Source of the DNA: CAWDMN01 sp963803155
GTDB lineage: Bacteria; Acidobacteriota; Terriglobia; Versatilivoradales; Versatilivoraceae
Reading direction: 5' to 3'
Length of the DNA stretch: 64,000 nt
NCBI GenBank assembly: GCA_963803155.1
Contig: CAWDMN010000031.1
Coordinates: 53,102 to 117,101, forward strand
Shown piece after piece: positions 18,246-27,660 of this stretch; positions within the stretch are counted from its first letter, which is position 1; each line of letters opens with the position of its first letter. A program made the position numbers and the translations under genes. The notes under the pieces are model-generated. The model was not told the DNA's origin. It was given only the letters and a program-made list of their open reading frames with translations, and did not search any database.

Positions 18246-19688
18246 TCATCCCTTTTTCTCCACCTGTTTTTCCGCCAATTCCTGAAAGCGGTTGGCAATG
18301 GCAAGCGCTGGATCCAACGGCACATCCACCCCTTTGACCTCCGGTCCGATAAAGATATCCGGAACGGGTTTGAGCACTTTTCCTTCAAATTGCGGGAGCC
18401 ATTGTTTTGCCGCCTTCATCATTTCCCGCGTCATTTCCCGAATCTCCTTCAAGGTGCAGACTGCCGACGTTAAGGGATCCATAGCAATGGCCTGCATTGC
18501 GCGTTCAGGATTGCCTTCCAAGGCAGCTTCCACCGCCAGTTGTTGAACGGACACATTACTCATGTTCATGGCCGCCAATTGTGATGGCAATGCGCCGATC
18601 CTGACCGGATGCAAGCCAAGTCCATCGACATATACCGGCACTTCCACACAACAGCCCTCCGGCAGATTGGTAATGTAGCCTTCATTCCTGATATTTCCAT
18701 TCAACCGGAATGGGCGGCCGCTTTCACGAGCCTCCAAAATGTATGAGCAATATTCTACGCTTCTGCCTTTGATCAAAGAGGATTCGGCGGCCAGATAATC
18801 CACGCCTTTAAATTTATCTTCCAACATTTGAGCGTATTTATAATAGGCTCCCGAAGCCCCGCCAAAATCCGGCTGATCGCAATAAAGCTCCAACGCCCGT
18901 CTGCTGCTCCGGAACCAGGGAATATATTCAGAAAGGTGACCGGTGCTTTCGGTCATAAAATAGCCAAAATGCCGCATGACTTCACAGCGCACTTTTTCGT
19001 TGATGTAGTACTCCGGCTTTTCGATGTTTTTTCGCAGAATCGGGTAAAGATCTCGCCCATCGCGTTTATCGCGCAATTTCAAAAACCAGCCCATGTGATT
19101 GATGCCCGCGCACTGGTGCTCAATTTGATCCTTGGGGACTCCAACATAACGGCTGATTAAACCGAGCGTGGTTTGAACGCCATGACAAAGTCCTATATAA
19201 GGATTTTGTGTCACCTGGCCCAAGGCCAGACAGCAAGCAGCCATCGGATTGGCATAATTCAATATGATCGCCTGGGGGCAAAGACTTCGCATATCCCGGG
19301 CAATGTCCGCCAGCACGGGGATGGTCCGCAGCGCCCGAAAGACACCGCCCGGCCCAAGGGAATCGCCAATGCACTGGTCCACCCCATATTTCAAGGGGAT
19401 CTCATAATCATGCCGAAAAGCCTCCAGCCCTCCCACTTGGATCATGATGACCACATAATCCGCTCCCTCCAGGGCCTTGCGCCGATCTAGGGTAGCCGAG
19501 ACCTTCGCCGGAACGTTGTTTTCCCGAATGACCCGCTGAACGAAGGCTTCAGCCATATCCAGCTTGAGTTGAACGCGGTCCATCAAACAGATTTCACTTT
19601 CCTTCAACGCCTCGGTTGCGAGAATATCCATTACCAGCGTCTTGCAAAAGATCAGGCTTCCCGCACCGATCATGGCTATCTTTGGCAT
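18246..19688 (-). CDS. melA: GH4 family alpha-galactosidase-like glycosidase
   Basis: A 480-residue cytoplasmic enzyme of glycoside hydrolase family 4, which uses NAD+ and a divalent metal and works by oxidation, elimination and reduction. The N-terminal Rossmann motif is GAGSLIFCKTL; CIGDSLGPGGVFRALRT is the MelA-type signature; the metal-binding Cys and His are in LCHGVQ and INHMGW. These features favour alpha-galactosidase over the 6-phospho-glucosidase branch, but GH4 also includes galacturonidases, so the substrate is an inference. Galactokinase at 29203-30495 would handle the released galactose. There is no signal peptide. Confidence 0.82.
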   Translation of the reverse strand: MPKIAMIGAGSLIFCKTLVMDILATEALKESEICLMDRVQLKLDMAEAFVQRVIRENNVPAKVSATLDRRKALEGADYVVIMIQVGGLEAFRHDYEIPLKYGVDQCIGDSLGPGGVFRALRTIPVLADIARDMRSLCPQAIILNYANPMAACCLALGQVTQNPYIGLCHGVQTTLGLISRYVGVPKDQIEHQCAGINHMGWFLKLRDKRDGRDLYPILRKNIEKPEYYINEKVRCEVMRHFGYFMTESTGHLSEYIPWFRSSRRALELYCDQPDFGGASGAYYKYAQMLEDKFKGVDYLAAESSLIKGRSVEYCSYILEARESGRPFRLNGNIRNEGYITNLPEGCCVEVPVYVDGLGLHPVRIGALPSQLAAMNMSNVSVQQLAVEAALEGNPERAMQAIAMDPLTSAVCTLKEIREMTREMMKAAKQWLPQFEGKVLKPVPDIFIGPEVKGVDVPLDPALAIANRFQELAEKQVEKKG

Positions 19689-19911
19689 AATCAGCCTCCC
19701 AAAAAAATCTTTAACAGGAAATTTGACTCAGATTTTCCTATCGCAGATTGCAGATTTCAGATGGCAAAACATGCCATTTTGGCCAGCGGATTTATTCTGC
19801 GTTTAGCCAAGCCTCGGACGGGGGCAGGCTCGTGGACCAAGCCCCTTCCACTCCAGCAAAATCACGCTTTGAACATTTGCGATCCGCAATCTGAAATTTG
19901 AAATTACTACT

Positions 19912-21090
19912 CTACTTTTGCAAATTTTCAAACAAATATAATCCGCTCTTTCCAGGCGCCACAATGTCGATATCGCCATCATGGTCGATGTCTACAGCCA
20001 TGGTGCAAATTCCAAAACCGGCCTTTCCTCCCTGGCTAATCACGTGGCGAGTCCACTGGCGCGCTTTCCGGTCAAATGAATAGGCATAGATCCCCAGAGG
20101 ATCGGTTTCCCCCGGATCATTGCCGTTGTGGGCACGATAACGTTTCCCCGTCACAACTTCTTTCACTCCATCGTTATCTAAATCAGCCAGCAGGAAAAAA
20201 TGCGGCTGCGACCACTCATGATCGATCTCATGCCGGGTCCAGACACGCTGCCCCAAGCTGTTCTTTTCCTGCTCCAGCCAATAAACCCCATAATTGTGGG
20301 CCATGCCGTAGACCAAGTCGGCATCTCCGTCGCCATCCACATCATAGACTAAGATGGGAATGCTAGCGCTTCCCAAATCGAATTCTGGATGCCAGATCCA
20401 GCGTTTCGCGGGGTCCTTGGTTTGTTCCAGCCACCCCTTGGGCCCAACAATGTCGCAAAGCCCGTCCCCATTGATATCCCCGGCCCCGATGCCGTGGCCT
20501 GAGACCTCGATCGGCAATTCATGCTTTTCCCATTTGGCGCCTCCCGGCGAGGAGGGATCCTTTTGATAGCTGTACCAAGCCGCCGCGGAAAATACATTGG
20601 GGAGTACGTCCGGCTTGCCATCCCCGTCAATGTCGACAGTGATCGCGGTTTCAATGTTGCCGGGAGCATCTACAGGGAAAACCTCAAAATTCTTCCCGCT
20701 GCTGCCGGGATTCTTGATCCAAAACACACTCTTGTTGTGCCAGGCCGCATCGATAATGTCAGTCCAGCCATCCCCATCAACATCGGCCGGCAGCGCCGCA
20801 AAATCGACATAATACTCGTCCTGCTCAGGCACCTCGCGAACAAAATGCTTTTTCCAATCCGGAGCTTCATACCAGAAGCCACCGGAGAAAATGTCGAGCT
20901 TGCCGTCGCGGTTCACATCGAGAACACCCGCCGCTTCGAACTTCGAGTCGGCGTTGATGACGTGCATCTTGAAGGACGGGAACTGAGGGACGCTTTTTCC
21001 AGTTGCTTTTTTGACTGCGCAAAGCGCAGACCAGCCCAATAGGCACACTACTAAAATAGTAAGGAATAAACCAAGCCGTCGAAAACTCAT
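19912..21090 (-). CDS. Secreted FG-GAP/VCBS repeat protein
   Basis: A 392-residue exported protein with a Sec signal (basic start, hydrophobic LGLFLTILVVCLLGW) followed by a beta-propeller-like array. At least five calcium-binding-like segments of the DxDxDG type are visible: DVNRDGKLD, DVDGDGWTD, DIDGDGKPD, DINGDGLCD, DVDGDGDAD and DIDHDGDID. Such proteins bind ligands or other surface proteins. The frame is open from 21138, but the ATG at 21090 follows AAAGAGAG and begins the signal peptide cleanly. It lies 31 bp after the formylglycine-enzyme-like gene, so the two form an operon. Confidence 0.82.
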   Translation of the reverse strand: MSFRRLGLFLTILVVCLLGWSALCAVKKATGKSVPQFPSFKMHVINADSKFEAAGVLDVNRDGKLDIFSGGFWYEAPDWKKHFVREVPEQDEYYVDFAALPADVDGDGWTDIIDAAWHNKSVFWIKNPGSSGKNFEVFPVDAPGNIETAITVDIDGDGKPDVLPNVFSAAAWYSYQKDPSSPGGAKWEKHELPIEVSGHGIGAGDINGDGLCDIVGPKGWLEQTKDPAKRWIWHPEFDLGSASIPILVYDVDGDGDADLVYGMAHNYGVYWLEQEKNSLGQRVWTRHEIDHEWSQPHFFLLADLDNDGVKEVVTGKRYRAHNGNDPGETDPLGIYAYSFDRKARQWTRHVISQGGKAGFGICTMAVDIDHDGDIDIVAPGKSGLYLFENLQK

Positions 21091-21121
21091 AGTCGCTCTC
21101 TTTCCGGATCTCCTACGGTTT

Positions 21122-21883
21122 TCATTCATCCTGCACAACGCGAAAACCGATCCGATTCAATTGATAGCTCTCCTGCGCGCTAGACCGCGCCGCGCAACGG
21201 CAACTGGCCGGAAAATAATCGAACGACCCACCCCGAACCACCCTGCCCTTCCCTTCCGCGGGCCCCCGAGGGTCCGTCGCTTCGTCAGATCCGTATCCCG
21301 CCAGATAATTATCTGAACACCATTCCGCCACATTGCCAGGCAAATCGAAAATTCCCCAAGCATTGGGCTTTAGCGAGGCCACCGGATGCGTCATGCCGTC
21401 GCTATTCTCCGCATACCAACCCATCGCCTCCAGATCTCCATCGCCGCCGAAGGCCCCGGTCGATCCGGCACGGCAGACATACTCCCATTCAGCTTCAGTG
21501 GGAAGCCGGTATTTTTTGTCCTCTCTTATGGAAAGTTTCCGGCAAAACTCGATCGCCTTCAGCCAGGACACGCGTTCCACGGGAAGATTGCCACCTTGGT
21601 GTTCACCGCGGTTACTGCCCATGACGGCATCCCACTGTTGTTGGGTAATTTCAGTCATGCCAATCCGGAAGGGACGAGAAAGCGCGACCTGGTGTTGAAC
21701 TTCCTCTTCCTGCCGGAATTTTTCTCCCGGCTGGCTGCCCATCAAAAAACTTCCCGAAGGAACCCAAACTAATTTCACTCCAATCGAATTCTCAAAGATA
21801 TCGCCCGCCTTCAATTGAGCCAGCCCATCCGCCCCGAATGACAATAAAAGAAGGGCGCCAACCCACAGCATATTCGCGTTCAC
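21122..21883 (-). CDS. Secreted SUMF1/formylglycine-generating-enzyme-like protein
   Basis: A 253-residue exported protein: a signal peptide (about 1-22), then one SUMF1 (FGE-sulfatase) domain with GSFLMGS, FRIGMTEIT, PVERVSW, YRLPTEAEWEY, GNVAEW and RGGSFDYF..CRCAARS. True formylglycine-generating enzymes use two Cys residues in the last motif; here only the C-terminal region CRCAARS has Cys and the upstream position is F/Y, so copper-dependent sulfatase activation is doubtful. Many secreted SUMF1 proteins are non-catalytic binding modules. No sulfatase gene is in the window. It is the first gene of a pair with the FG-GAP protein. Confidence 0.82.
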   Translation of the reverse strand: MNANMLWVGALLLLSFGADGLAQLKAGDIFENSIGVKLVWVPSGSFLMGSQPGEKFRQEEEVQHQVALSRPFRIGMTEITQQQWDAVMGSNRGEHQGGNLPVERVSWLKAIEFCRKLSIREDKKYRLPTEAEWEYVCRAGSTGAFGGDGDLEAMGWYAENSDGMTHPVASLKPNAWGIFDLPGNVAEWCSDNYLAGYGSDEATDPRGPAEGKGRVVRGGSFDYFPASCRCAARSSAQESYQLNRIGFRVVQDE

Positions 21884-21976
21884 CGGGGAGTCTCCTCAAA
21901 ATGCCTGCTGCAGTCGAATACTCATTTGTCCCAATGCCGACGGCATAAAACAAAGTATGGTCATCCTCTGCGCCAC

Positions 21977-23221
21977 TTATGATTTCAAGCCCGCCAGATC
22001 CGGCTGGAATTTTTCTCCACTCTTCATCATTTCATCCCAGGAAACTTCGCCCCGTTTATAAGCCGCCGTCCGCCCTAATATCGTGGTCAAATTGCTTCTC
22101 ACGCTCGGCAAAACCGTAGTGTTGTCGAACATTCCTTTGTTGATGTTTTCATGAAATGTGGCGATATTGCGAACAGCTCCTGCCTCGTAAAGATTTTCCG
22201 CTTTGCCCCCTCGGAAGGGCATTTTTCCTTTGATGAAGACGTCGCCAAAATAGTGGGTTTCAATGGTGCCGCTAGTTCCGAACATCCGGCACATGATGTC
22301 ATCGATTCCGTCACCATATTGTTTGGAACTAAACGAAACAATCACATCCTTCGGGAAAGTATATATCACGGAAAAATGATCCCAGCAGTCCCCCGCTGTG
22401 CGCCCTTTTTGCCCGCCGGTTCCGAAGGCCCGAACCGGAGCCTCATCGATTATCCAGGTCGCCACATCCAAGGTGTGGATATTTTGTTCCGTGATTATGT
22501 CTCCTGAAAAAGCACGATCCAATCCCCAAGCGCGCAGGCGATTTTCGGCATTCCTGGGGTCCTTCAGCAGATCTTTGGCCTGTCCTCCCCAGGTGGGCCC
22601 GCACACATAGATGGCCTCTCCGCTGATAATTTTTCCGATATCCCCATATTGAGCTCGTTTGATCGCCTCCTGGTAATATGGATCCGTGCGGGTTTGAAAA
22701 TCCGCCAGGAAAACCAGCTTCCGGCTGGAGGCCTTCTGGCCGCTGGCCGCAATCGTCTGGCAGCCAGGCACATCAACAGCTATGGGTTTGGCCAGATAAA
22801 CATGCACTCCGGCCTCAACTCCGGCGGCCGCCTGTTCCGGGTGGAAATAGGGCGGAGTCTCAATGACTATCGCATCCACCTTTTGCTCCAGCAGGCGTTT
22901 ATACCCTGAAAGCCCGGTGTATCGGCGCGAAGCTTCCACGCCAAATTTTCCGCCAAATTCGTTCACCCGGTCCGCAAAATAATCGGCTCCAGCCACGAAT
23001 TGGTAGCCGCCCTGTTTGACGAAAAGATCGGCCAACCATGTTCCGCGTCCACCACACCCGACCAAGCCCAGTGTCAATTTGGAATTGGCATCCGTCCCGC
23101 GGATTAGTTCTGGTTTCATAATCGTAAAAGTGAGGGTAGCCGCACTGCCTTCTCTTAAAAACTGACGCCGGCTCCATCCTGGTCGATTCGGCGGCGGTAC
23201 GAACCTCTTTTTTTGCTCCAT
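21977..23221 (-). CDS. Gfo/Idh/MocA family oxidoreductase with Tat-like N terminus (4)
   Basis: A 414-residue protein with a long N-terminal region holding the twin-arginine motif WSRRQFLREGSAATL around residues 16-30, a Rossmann fold (GLVGCGGRGTW, AGADYF), the family Lys motif as AKPIAVD (the usual Glu is Ala), and an ITEQNIHTLDVATWI substrate-site segment. The start at 23221 follows AGGAG with 8-base spacing; two earlier ATG or GTG options lie too close to that site. It belongs to a subfamily different from copies 1-3, judging by the AKP variant. About 90 bp downstream lies the SUMF1-like gene. Confidence 0.85.
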   Translation of the reverse strand: MEQKKRFVPPPNRPGWSRRQFLREGSAATLTFTIMKPELIRGTDANSKLTLGLVGCGGRGTWLADLFVKQGGYQFVAGADYFADRVNEFGGKFGVEASRRYTGLSGYKRLLEQKVDAIVIETPPYFHPEQAAAGVEAGVHVYLAKPIAVDVPGCQTIAASGQKASSRKLVFLADFQTRTDPYYQEAIKRAQYGDIGKIISGEAIYVCGPTWGGQAKDLLKDPRNAENRLRAWGLDRAFSGDIITEQNIHTLDVATWIIDEAPVRAFGTGGQKGRTAGDCWDHFSVIYTFPKDVIVSFSSKQYGDGIDDIMCRMFGTSGTIETHYFGDVFIKGKMPFRGGKAENLYEAGAVRNIATFHENINKGMFDNTTVLPSVRSNLTTILGRTAAYKRGEVSWDEMMKSGEKFQPDLAGLKS

Positions 23222-23581
23222 AATCATTCTCCTGGATGTGTCCAATCGTGAGGGATTTGTCTATCTGCGGAAGGATTAGACGATTCAAAATGAAAAACTA
23301 TCAAATCCCTTCTGCTCTGACAAGATGATTCAGCGGGCGAGCGGATTTCAGGGTGTGATGGGGCGCAGATTCAGCCGGGGGATGAAATGCAGGAATGCCG
23401 GGCTAAACCGGCTCGTTGAGAGCCTCGTCATCCCGATTATTGGGCAGTTCAGCCGGTCATGGCAGCCTATTCACCCCGCCGTCACTTTAATTTATGCTCA
23501 GATTACTCCACATCCTAATCCTATCGGGCCGCCAAGTTTTTCGCTACAATATGGCCTAAATCGTTAAAGGAGCCCTTCACG
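23222..23581. other. Divergent intergenic region between oxidoreductase 4 and pepF
   Basis: Two start regions diverge from here. The only clear signal is the AAAGGAG ribosome-binding site at 23567-23573 ahead of the TTG start of pepF. Short GC-rich inverted segments (for example GCCGGGCTAAACCGGC near 23398) are present but are not followed by T-runs. Confidence 0.5.
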
Positions 23582-25459
23582 TTGAAAATTAAAAATGATT
23601 CACTGACGCTTCTGGATCTGATGTTCACCAATTCCTCTAACACCAATGCTGAAGAGCGGGATCGTAGGAAGATTCCCGATCGATATAAATGGAAGCTGAC
23701 CGATCTCTATCCCAATCAAGATGCCTGGCGGCAGTCGAAGGCATTCATTGCTCAAGCGCTGCCCAAAATTGGAGAATTTCGTGGAAAATTGTCAAATTCA
23801 GCTCAAGATCTTTTGGCGTGCCTCGAGATGACCAGCCACATCAGCCGCGAGATCCGGAAATTGGCCGCCTATGCGGGCTTGAGTTCCGATTTGGACACCC
23901 GCGATTCCAGGCAAATGGGAATGAAACAGGAAATTGGCCCTCTTTACGCGGATTTCGAAGCGGTTGGTTCATTTATCGATCCGGAGATCCTGAAAGCCGG
24001 CCGGGATAAAATAGAAACATTTCTTGGGGAAGAACCCGGGCTAACCCCTTACAAACACAGTCTGGAAGATATTCTCCGGCGCGCTTCGCACACGGGGAGC
24101 GTTGAGGAAGAAAAAATCATTGCCGATGCCGGCCTGATGACGGACGGTCCTGAAAGTATATACAACATTTTTTCCAATGCTGAGTTCCCTTATGCGGAAA
24201 TCACGCTGACCGATGGTAAGAAGGTCCATCTGGACCAAGCTGCCTTCGGCTTCTATCGTGCGCTTCCCAACCGGGAAGACCGTCAGAAAGTATTTGAAAC
24301 TTTTTTCGAAAAATTACACGGATATTTGTGCACTTATGGAGCACAACTCTATGCCAATGTGAAAATCCACCTGTTTTTCATGAAAGCCCGCAGATATGCC
24401 TCAACTTTGGAGAGCGCCCTGGATTCCAACAACATTGCCCCCACGGTCTATCAAAACCTGGTGGCCAGCGTGAATGCCAATCTCCCCACCTTTCACCGTT
24501 ATCTAAAACTCCGCCAGCGAATGATGGGATTGGACCAATTGCATTACTATGATCTCTACGCTCCGCTCGTCCCGGGAGTAGATTTGAAATACTCCATCGA
24601 GGAAGCCGAGACGCACGTTGTGGCCTCACTCGCCCCTCTTGGAGAGGAATACACTCGAGTGGTCCAAATAGCTTTTGAGGAGCGATGGATTGATGCTTTT
24701 CCCACAACGGGTAAACGTTCTGGGGCTTACTCCAACGGCTCCGTCTATGATGCTCATCCGTTTATTCTGATGAATTACCACGATCTCTATTCTGACATGA
24801 GCACACTCAGTCATGAGCTTGGCCACACGATGCACAGTCACTTCTCCAACAAGACCCAGCCCTATCCAACGGCTTCTTATCCCATCTTCGTGGCTGAAGT
24901 GGCCTCTACTTTCAATGAGGCGTTATTGATCGATTACATGCTGAAAAATATTCAAGAGGATAAAATCCGGCTTTCCCTTTTGGGGAATTACCTGGAAGGA
25001 TTCAAAGGGACCTTATTCCGTCAGACTCAATTTGCCGAATTCGAGCTGCGCATACATGAGAAAGCAGAAAAGGGAGAAGCTCTGACCGGAGATGTGTTGA
25101 ACCAGATGTATGCAGACATCACTCATAAATATTACGGACACGATCAAAAAATTTGCATTGTCGACGATAACATAAAATCTGAATGGAGTTTTATCCCCCA
25201 TTTTTATTACAACTACTACGTTTACCAGTATGCCACCGCTTTTACGGCATCCACGGCACTCTCTGAGCAAGTGTTGGCGGGAAATCCCGAGACAAAAAAA
25301 CGCTACCTCGAGTTTTTGTCTTCCGGAGGGAGCGATTATCCCATCGAGCTCCTGAAAAATGCGGGAGTGGATATGTCGAGCCCGCAGCCCTTCGATCTCA
25401 CTATCCGGAAGATGAACAAAGTGATGGACGAAATCGAAAAGATATTGGCAAAACAATAA
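23582..25459 (+). CDS. pepF: Oligoendopeptidase F (M3 metallopeptidase)
   Basis: A 625-residue cytoplasmic zinc peptidase of the M3B family and normal family length. The zinc motif HELGHTMH is at about residue 411, with the third ligand in EVASTFNEALL about 25 residues on; the N-terminal region has the family opening RYKWKLTDLYP. It hydrolyses oligopeptides of roughly 7-17 residues, recycling peptides after import or protein turnover. The start is a TTG at 23582 with AAAGGAG nine bases upstream; the first in-frame ATG (23621) lacks a ribosome-binding site. The gene is followed on the same strand by the unknown secreted protein at 25612. Confidence 0.93.
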   Translation: MKIKNDSLTLLDLMFTNSSNTNAEERDRRKIPDRYKWKLTDLYPNQDAWRQSKAFIAQALPKIGEFRGKLSNSAQDLLACLEMTSHISREIRKLAAYAGLSSDLDTRDSRQMGMKQEIGPLYADFEAVGSFIDPEILKAGRDKIETFLGEEPGLTPYKHSLEDILRRASHTGSVEEEKIIADAGLMTDGPESIYNIFSNAEFPYAEITLTDGKKVHLDQAAFGFYRALPNREDRQKVFETFFEKLHGYLCTYGAQLYANVKIHLFFMKARRYASTLESALDSNNIAPTVYQNLVASVNANLPTFHRYLKLRQRMMGLDQLHYYDLYAPLVPGVDLKYSIEEAETHVVASLAPLGEEYTRVVQIAFEERWIDAFPTTGKRSGAYSNGSVYDAHPFILMNYHDLYSDMSTLSHELGHTMHSHFSNKTQPYPTASYPIFVAEVASTFNEALLIDYMLKNIQEDKIRLSLLGNYLEGFKGTLFRQTQFAEFELRIHEKAEKGEALTGDVLNQMYADITHKYYGHDQKICIVDDNIKSEWSFIPHFYYNYYVYQYATAFTASTALSEQVLAGNPETKKRYLEFLSSGGSDYPIELLKNAGVDMSSPQPFDLTIRKMNKVMDEIEKILAKQ

Positions 25460-25611
25460 TCTTAAAAAATGAGTCCTCTTTAAAACCTTCATGAATCGTG
25501 AGACATCGCATTGTTGCCATTCCTCAAGAGACAGTTCTTCGTCTCAGTCCGGGCCTCTAAGGTCTTCGGATTATCCGGACAAAACGGAGCAGCTTTGGAA
25601 CGGAGGTGCCA

Positions 25612-27459
25612 ATGAAAATATCCCTGCCGCGAGAGGATTATTGCTCCCACCTGGGATTGCTGATCCTCTTCTTTTCGATACTACTCCCCGCTATTGCTTC
25701 CGCAGGCAAGAATTGTTCTGCTTTGGTATTGATCAATAGTGAGTCGGCTGATTACCGGGAATTCGGGCAATTTTTACAGCCTTATCTGACTCAATTCGGT
25801 CTTGTCTATGAGGTGCTCGACATCTCAAAGAAGAGCCTAGAAAATTCGATTTCTGATTTTTCCCTGGTCATCATTGGTCATCGTAGCTTCGATCCCCCTC
25901 GGCGTTTTTTTTCCTCGAAGGAAGATAATTTGCTGCTCTCGGCCGTGCAAAAAGGAACGGGGCTTGTCAGTCTTGATGGCTTGCTCTGCGGTTGGCAGGG
26001 AGAGAATCCGCACCCACTTTATGAATTTCCGCAACAAATATTCTCCTGCTCGTATCGGAAGGGGGCCAGTGCCAACTCCATCACGATTGGGGCCTCAAGA
26101 AATCAGGATTCATCGTTGAAAGCTCATTACATCATCTCCACATCAGAGGTTCCCCGCACCCTCACTTTGAAAAAATCCATTCTGATGCAGGGAATTATTC
26201 CAGGCGCAAAAGCCGGCATCCTGGCATCCGCGGGCGATAATCCATTGCTCATGGTCTCCACTTTGGGCGAAGGACGAGCCGCCCTTTTCACAACTTCCGA
26301 ATGGATTGACACTGCAGTGAAAGGCCGCATTTATGGAATGGATGACTTGCTTTGGAAAAGCCTGGTTTGGGCCGCACGCAAGCCATTTCTAATGCGCGCA
26401 ATGCCTCATTTTTTGGCCTTTCGGGTTGATGATGTTTCCGGCTTGGGGAAAGGGAGCAACCGGCATCTGGGCTGGGTCGAGGCCGCCAACCGGTTTGGCT
26501 TGAAACCCTGGTTGGGAGTCCTTCTCGACGACCTGGCCAAAGATCCCGAGGCAATAGAAACACTGTCGGATTTGACTCAAACCGGTCTGGCAACAGCTTT
26601 CCCAAATGCCCGCATTCGACGAAAATTAATCTCTCGCGATGAGCCTCCGCTGACCGACGAAGCAGAAAGGAACATTGCGGGCAAACCCTCGCCCGCCGAA
26701 ACCATGGCCGCGAATTTCAAGGAAGCAGACGCTTTTTTTACAAAAAATAAAATCCTGAAATCAAAAGTGGCCTTGCCCCATTTTTACGAGTTTGGGATAA
26801 ACAATTTCGACGGTCTGCTCCGGTGGGGTGCTGAATTTATCGGGACCATGCTGGTTCCCGGTCAGGGTTATGGGACTCCGATGCCTGCCGCCGGCCCTTA
26901 TCTTTCCGCTGAGCCTCTTCGCTCCAGCAACGCGAAGGATCCGGTTCTGATTGCCGACTGGCTTGATGTGCCAAATCATCCGGAATTCAACCGGAAATTT
27001 TTCAATTTCGTTCTGGAAGTCCGGGATGCGGCCGGCTGCGAGTGGGCGCCCAGTGGCGTCCCGGTGGAAGAAGCGATCCGCCGGGGAGTGGAGGTGTGCA
27101 AACGGGAATGGGATAGTCTCCTTCCCGCCGTGCTTTTCACACACGAGTCCGATCACATCCAGCATATCCGGCCGGAGGATTGGGAAAAGATCCTCAAAGG
27201 AGTCATGGATCAACTGGAGCCGTACCATCCGATCCCAGTCACATTGGATTATCTTTGCCAGTATATGCGGGCTTTAAAAACTTCCACTCTTGTTGCGACT
27301 GCGCTTGACGAATCCGAAGACGGAAGCGGGACGGTCACTTTTGAGGGCGAATCCGATCTTACAACTTCTTGTATTCTATTCGAGGAGAACGGCGAAGAAA
27401 TCACACAAAAAGTTTTTGCCATACAGCCCTTCAAGAAACGGACTACCTTCGAATGGTGA
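25612..27459 (+). CDS. Secreted protein of unknown function, possible deacetylase-like fold
   Basis: A 615-residue exported protein that I cannot assign to a named family. It has a signal peptide (hydrophobic LLILFFSILLPAIASA). Residues about 35-250 look like a glutamine-amidotransferase/ThuA-like alpha-beta fold (LVIIGHRSFD, GTGLVSLDGLL, GRAALFTTSEW). Residues about 270-540 contain FRVDDVSG, then LLPAVLFTHESDHI, which recall the Asp-Asp and His motifs of polysaccharide-deacetylase-like TIM barrels. This is a resemblance, not a firm match. The ATG at 25612 follows GGAGG. The gene converges with oxidoreductase 5. Carbohydrate context makes a glycan-active role plausible. Confidence 0.6.
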   Translation: MKISLPREDYCSHLGLLILFFSILLPAIASAGKNCSALVLINSESADYREFGQFLQPYLTQFGLVYEVLDISKKSLENSISDFSLVIIGHRSFDPPRRFFSSKEDNLLLSAVQKGTGLVSLDGLLCGWQGENPHPLYEFPQQIFSCSYRKGASANSITIGASRNQDSSLKAHYIISTSEVPRTLTLKKSILMQGIIPGAKAGILASAGDNPLLMVSTLGEGRAALFTTSEWIDTAVKGRIYGMDDLLWKSLVWAARKPFLMRAMPHFLAFRVDDVSGLGKGSNRHLGWVEAANRFGLKPWLGVLLDDLAKDPEAIETLSDLTQTGLATAFPNARIRRKLISRDEPPLTDEAERNIAGKPSPAETMAANFKEADAFFTKNKILKSKVALPHFYEFGINNFDGLLRWGAEFIGTMLVPGQGYGTPMPAAGPYLSAEPLRSSNAKDPVLIADWLDVPNHPEFNRKFFNFVLEVRDAAGCEWAPSGVPVEEAIRRGVEVCKREWDSLLPAVLFTHESDHIQHIRPEDWEKILKGVMDQLEPYHPIPVTLDYLCQYMRALKTSTLVATALDESEDGSGTVTFEGESDLTTSCILFEENGEEITQKVFAIQPFKKRTTFEW

Positions 27460-27660
27460 CCCTAAAGAAGACAACGCCTGTTATTCCAAGAATGTCTTTC
27501 AGCTACAGGCCGCTTGCACCTACTCAGGATATCTTCGTCGGGAAGCCGTGGAAACGGAAACTGCCCAAATCAAGCTTGGCCAATAGGCGTGCAGCCTGGA
27601 ATTGGGCAGTGATGGAATTCAAAAGAGGATTCACCGGAATAAAGGCACAATCGCAGTGGG

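Noticed and set aside
27460..27660. Frame containing WAVMEFKRGFTG between two convergent genes
   Set aside because: The match to FemAB-type C-terminal segments is too short to call a gene remnant.
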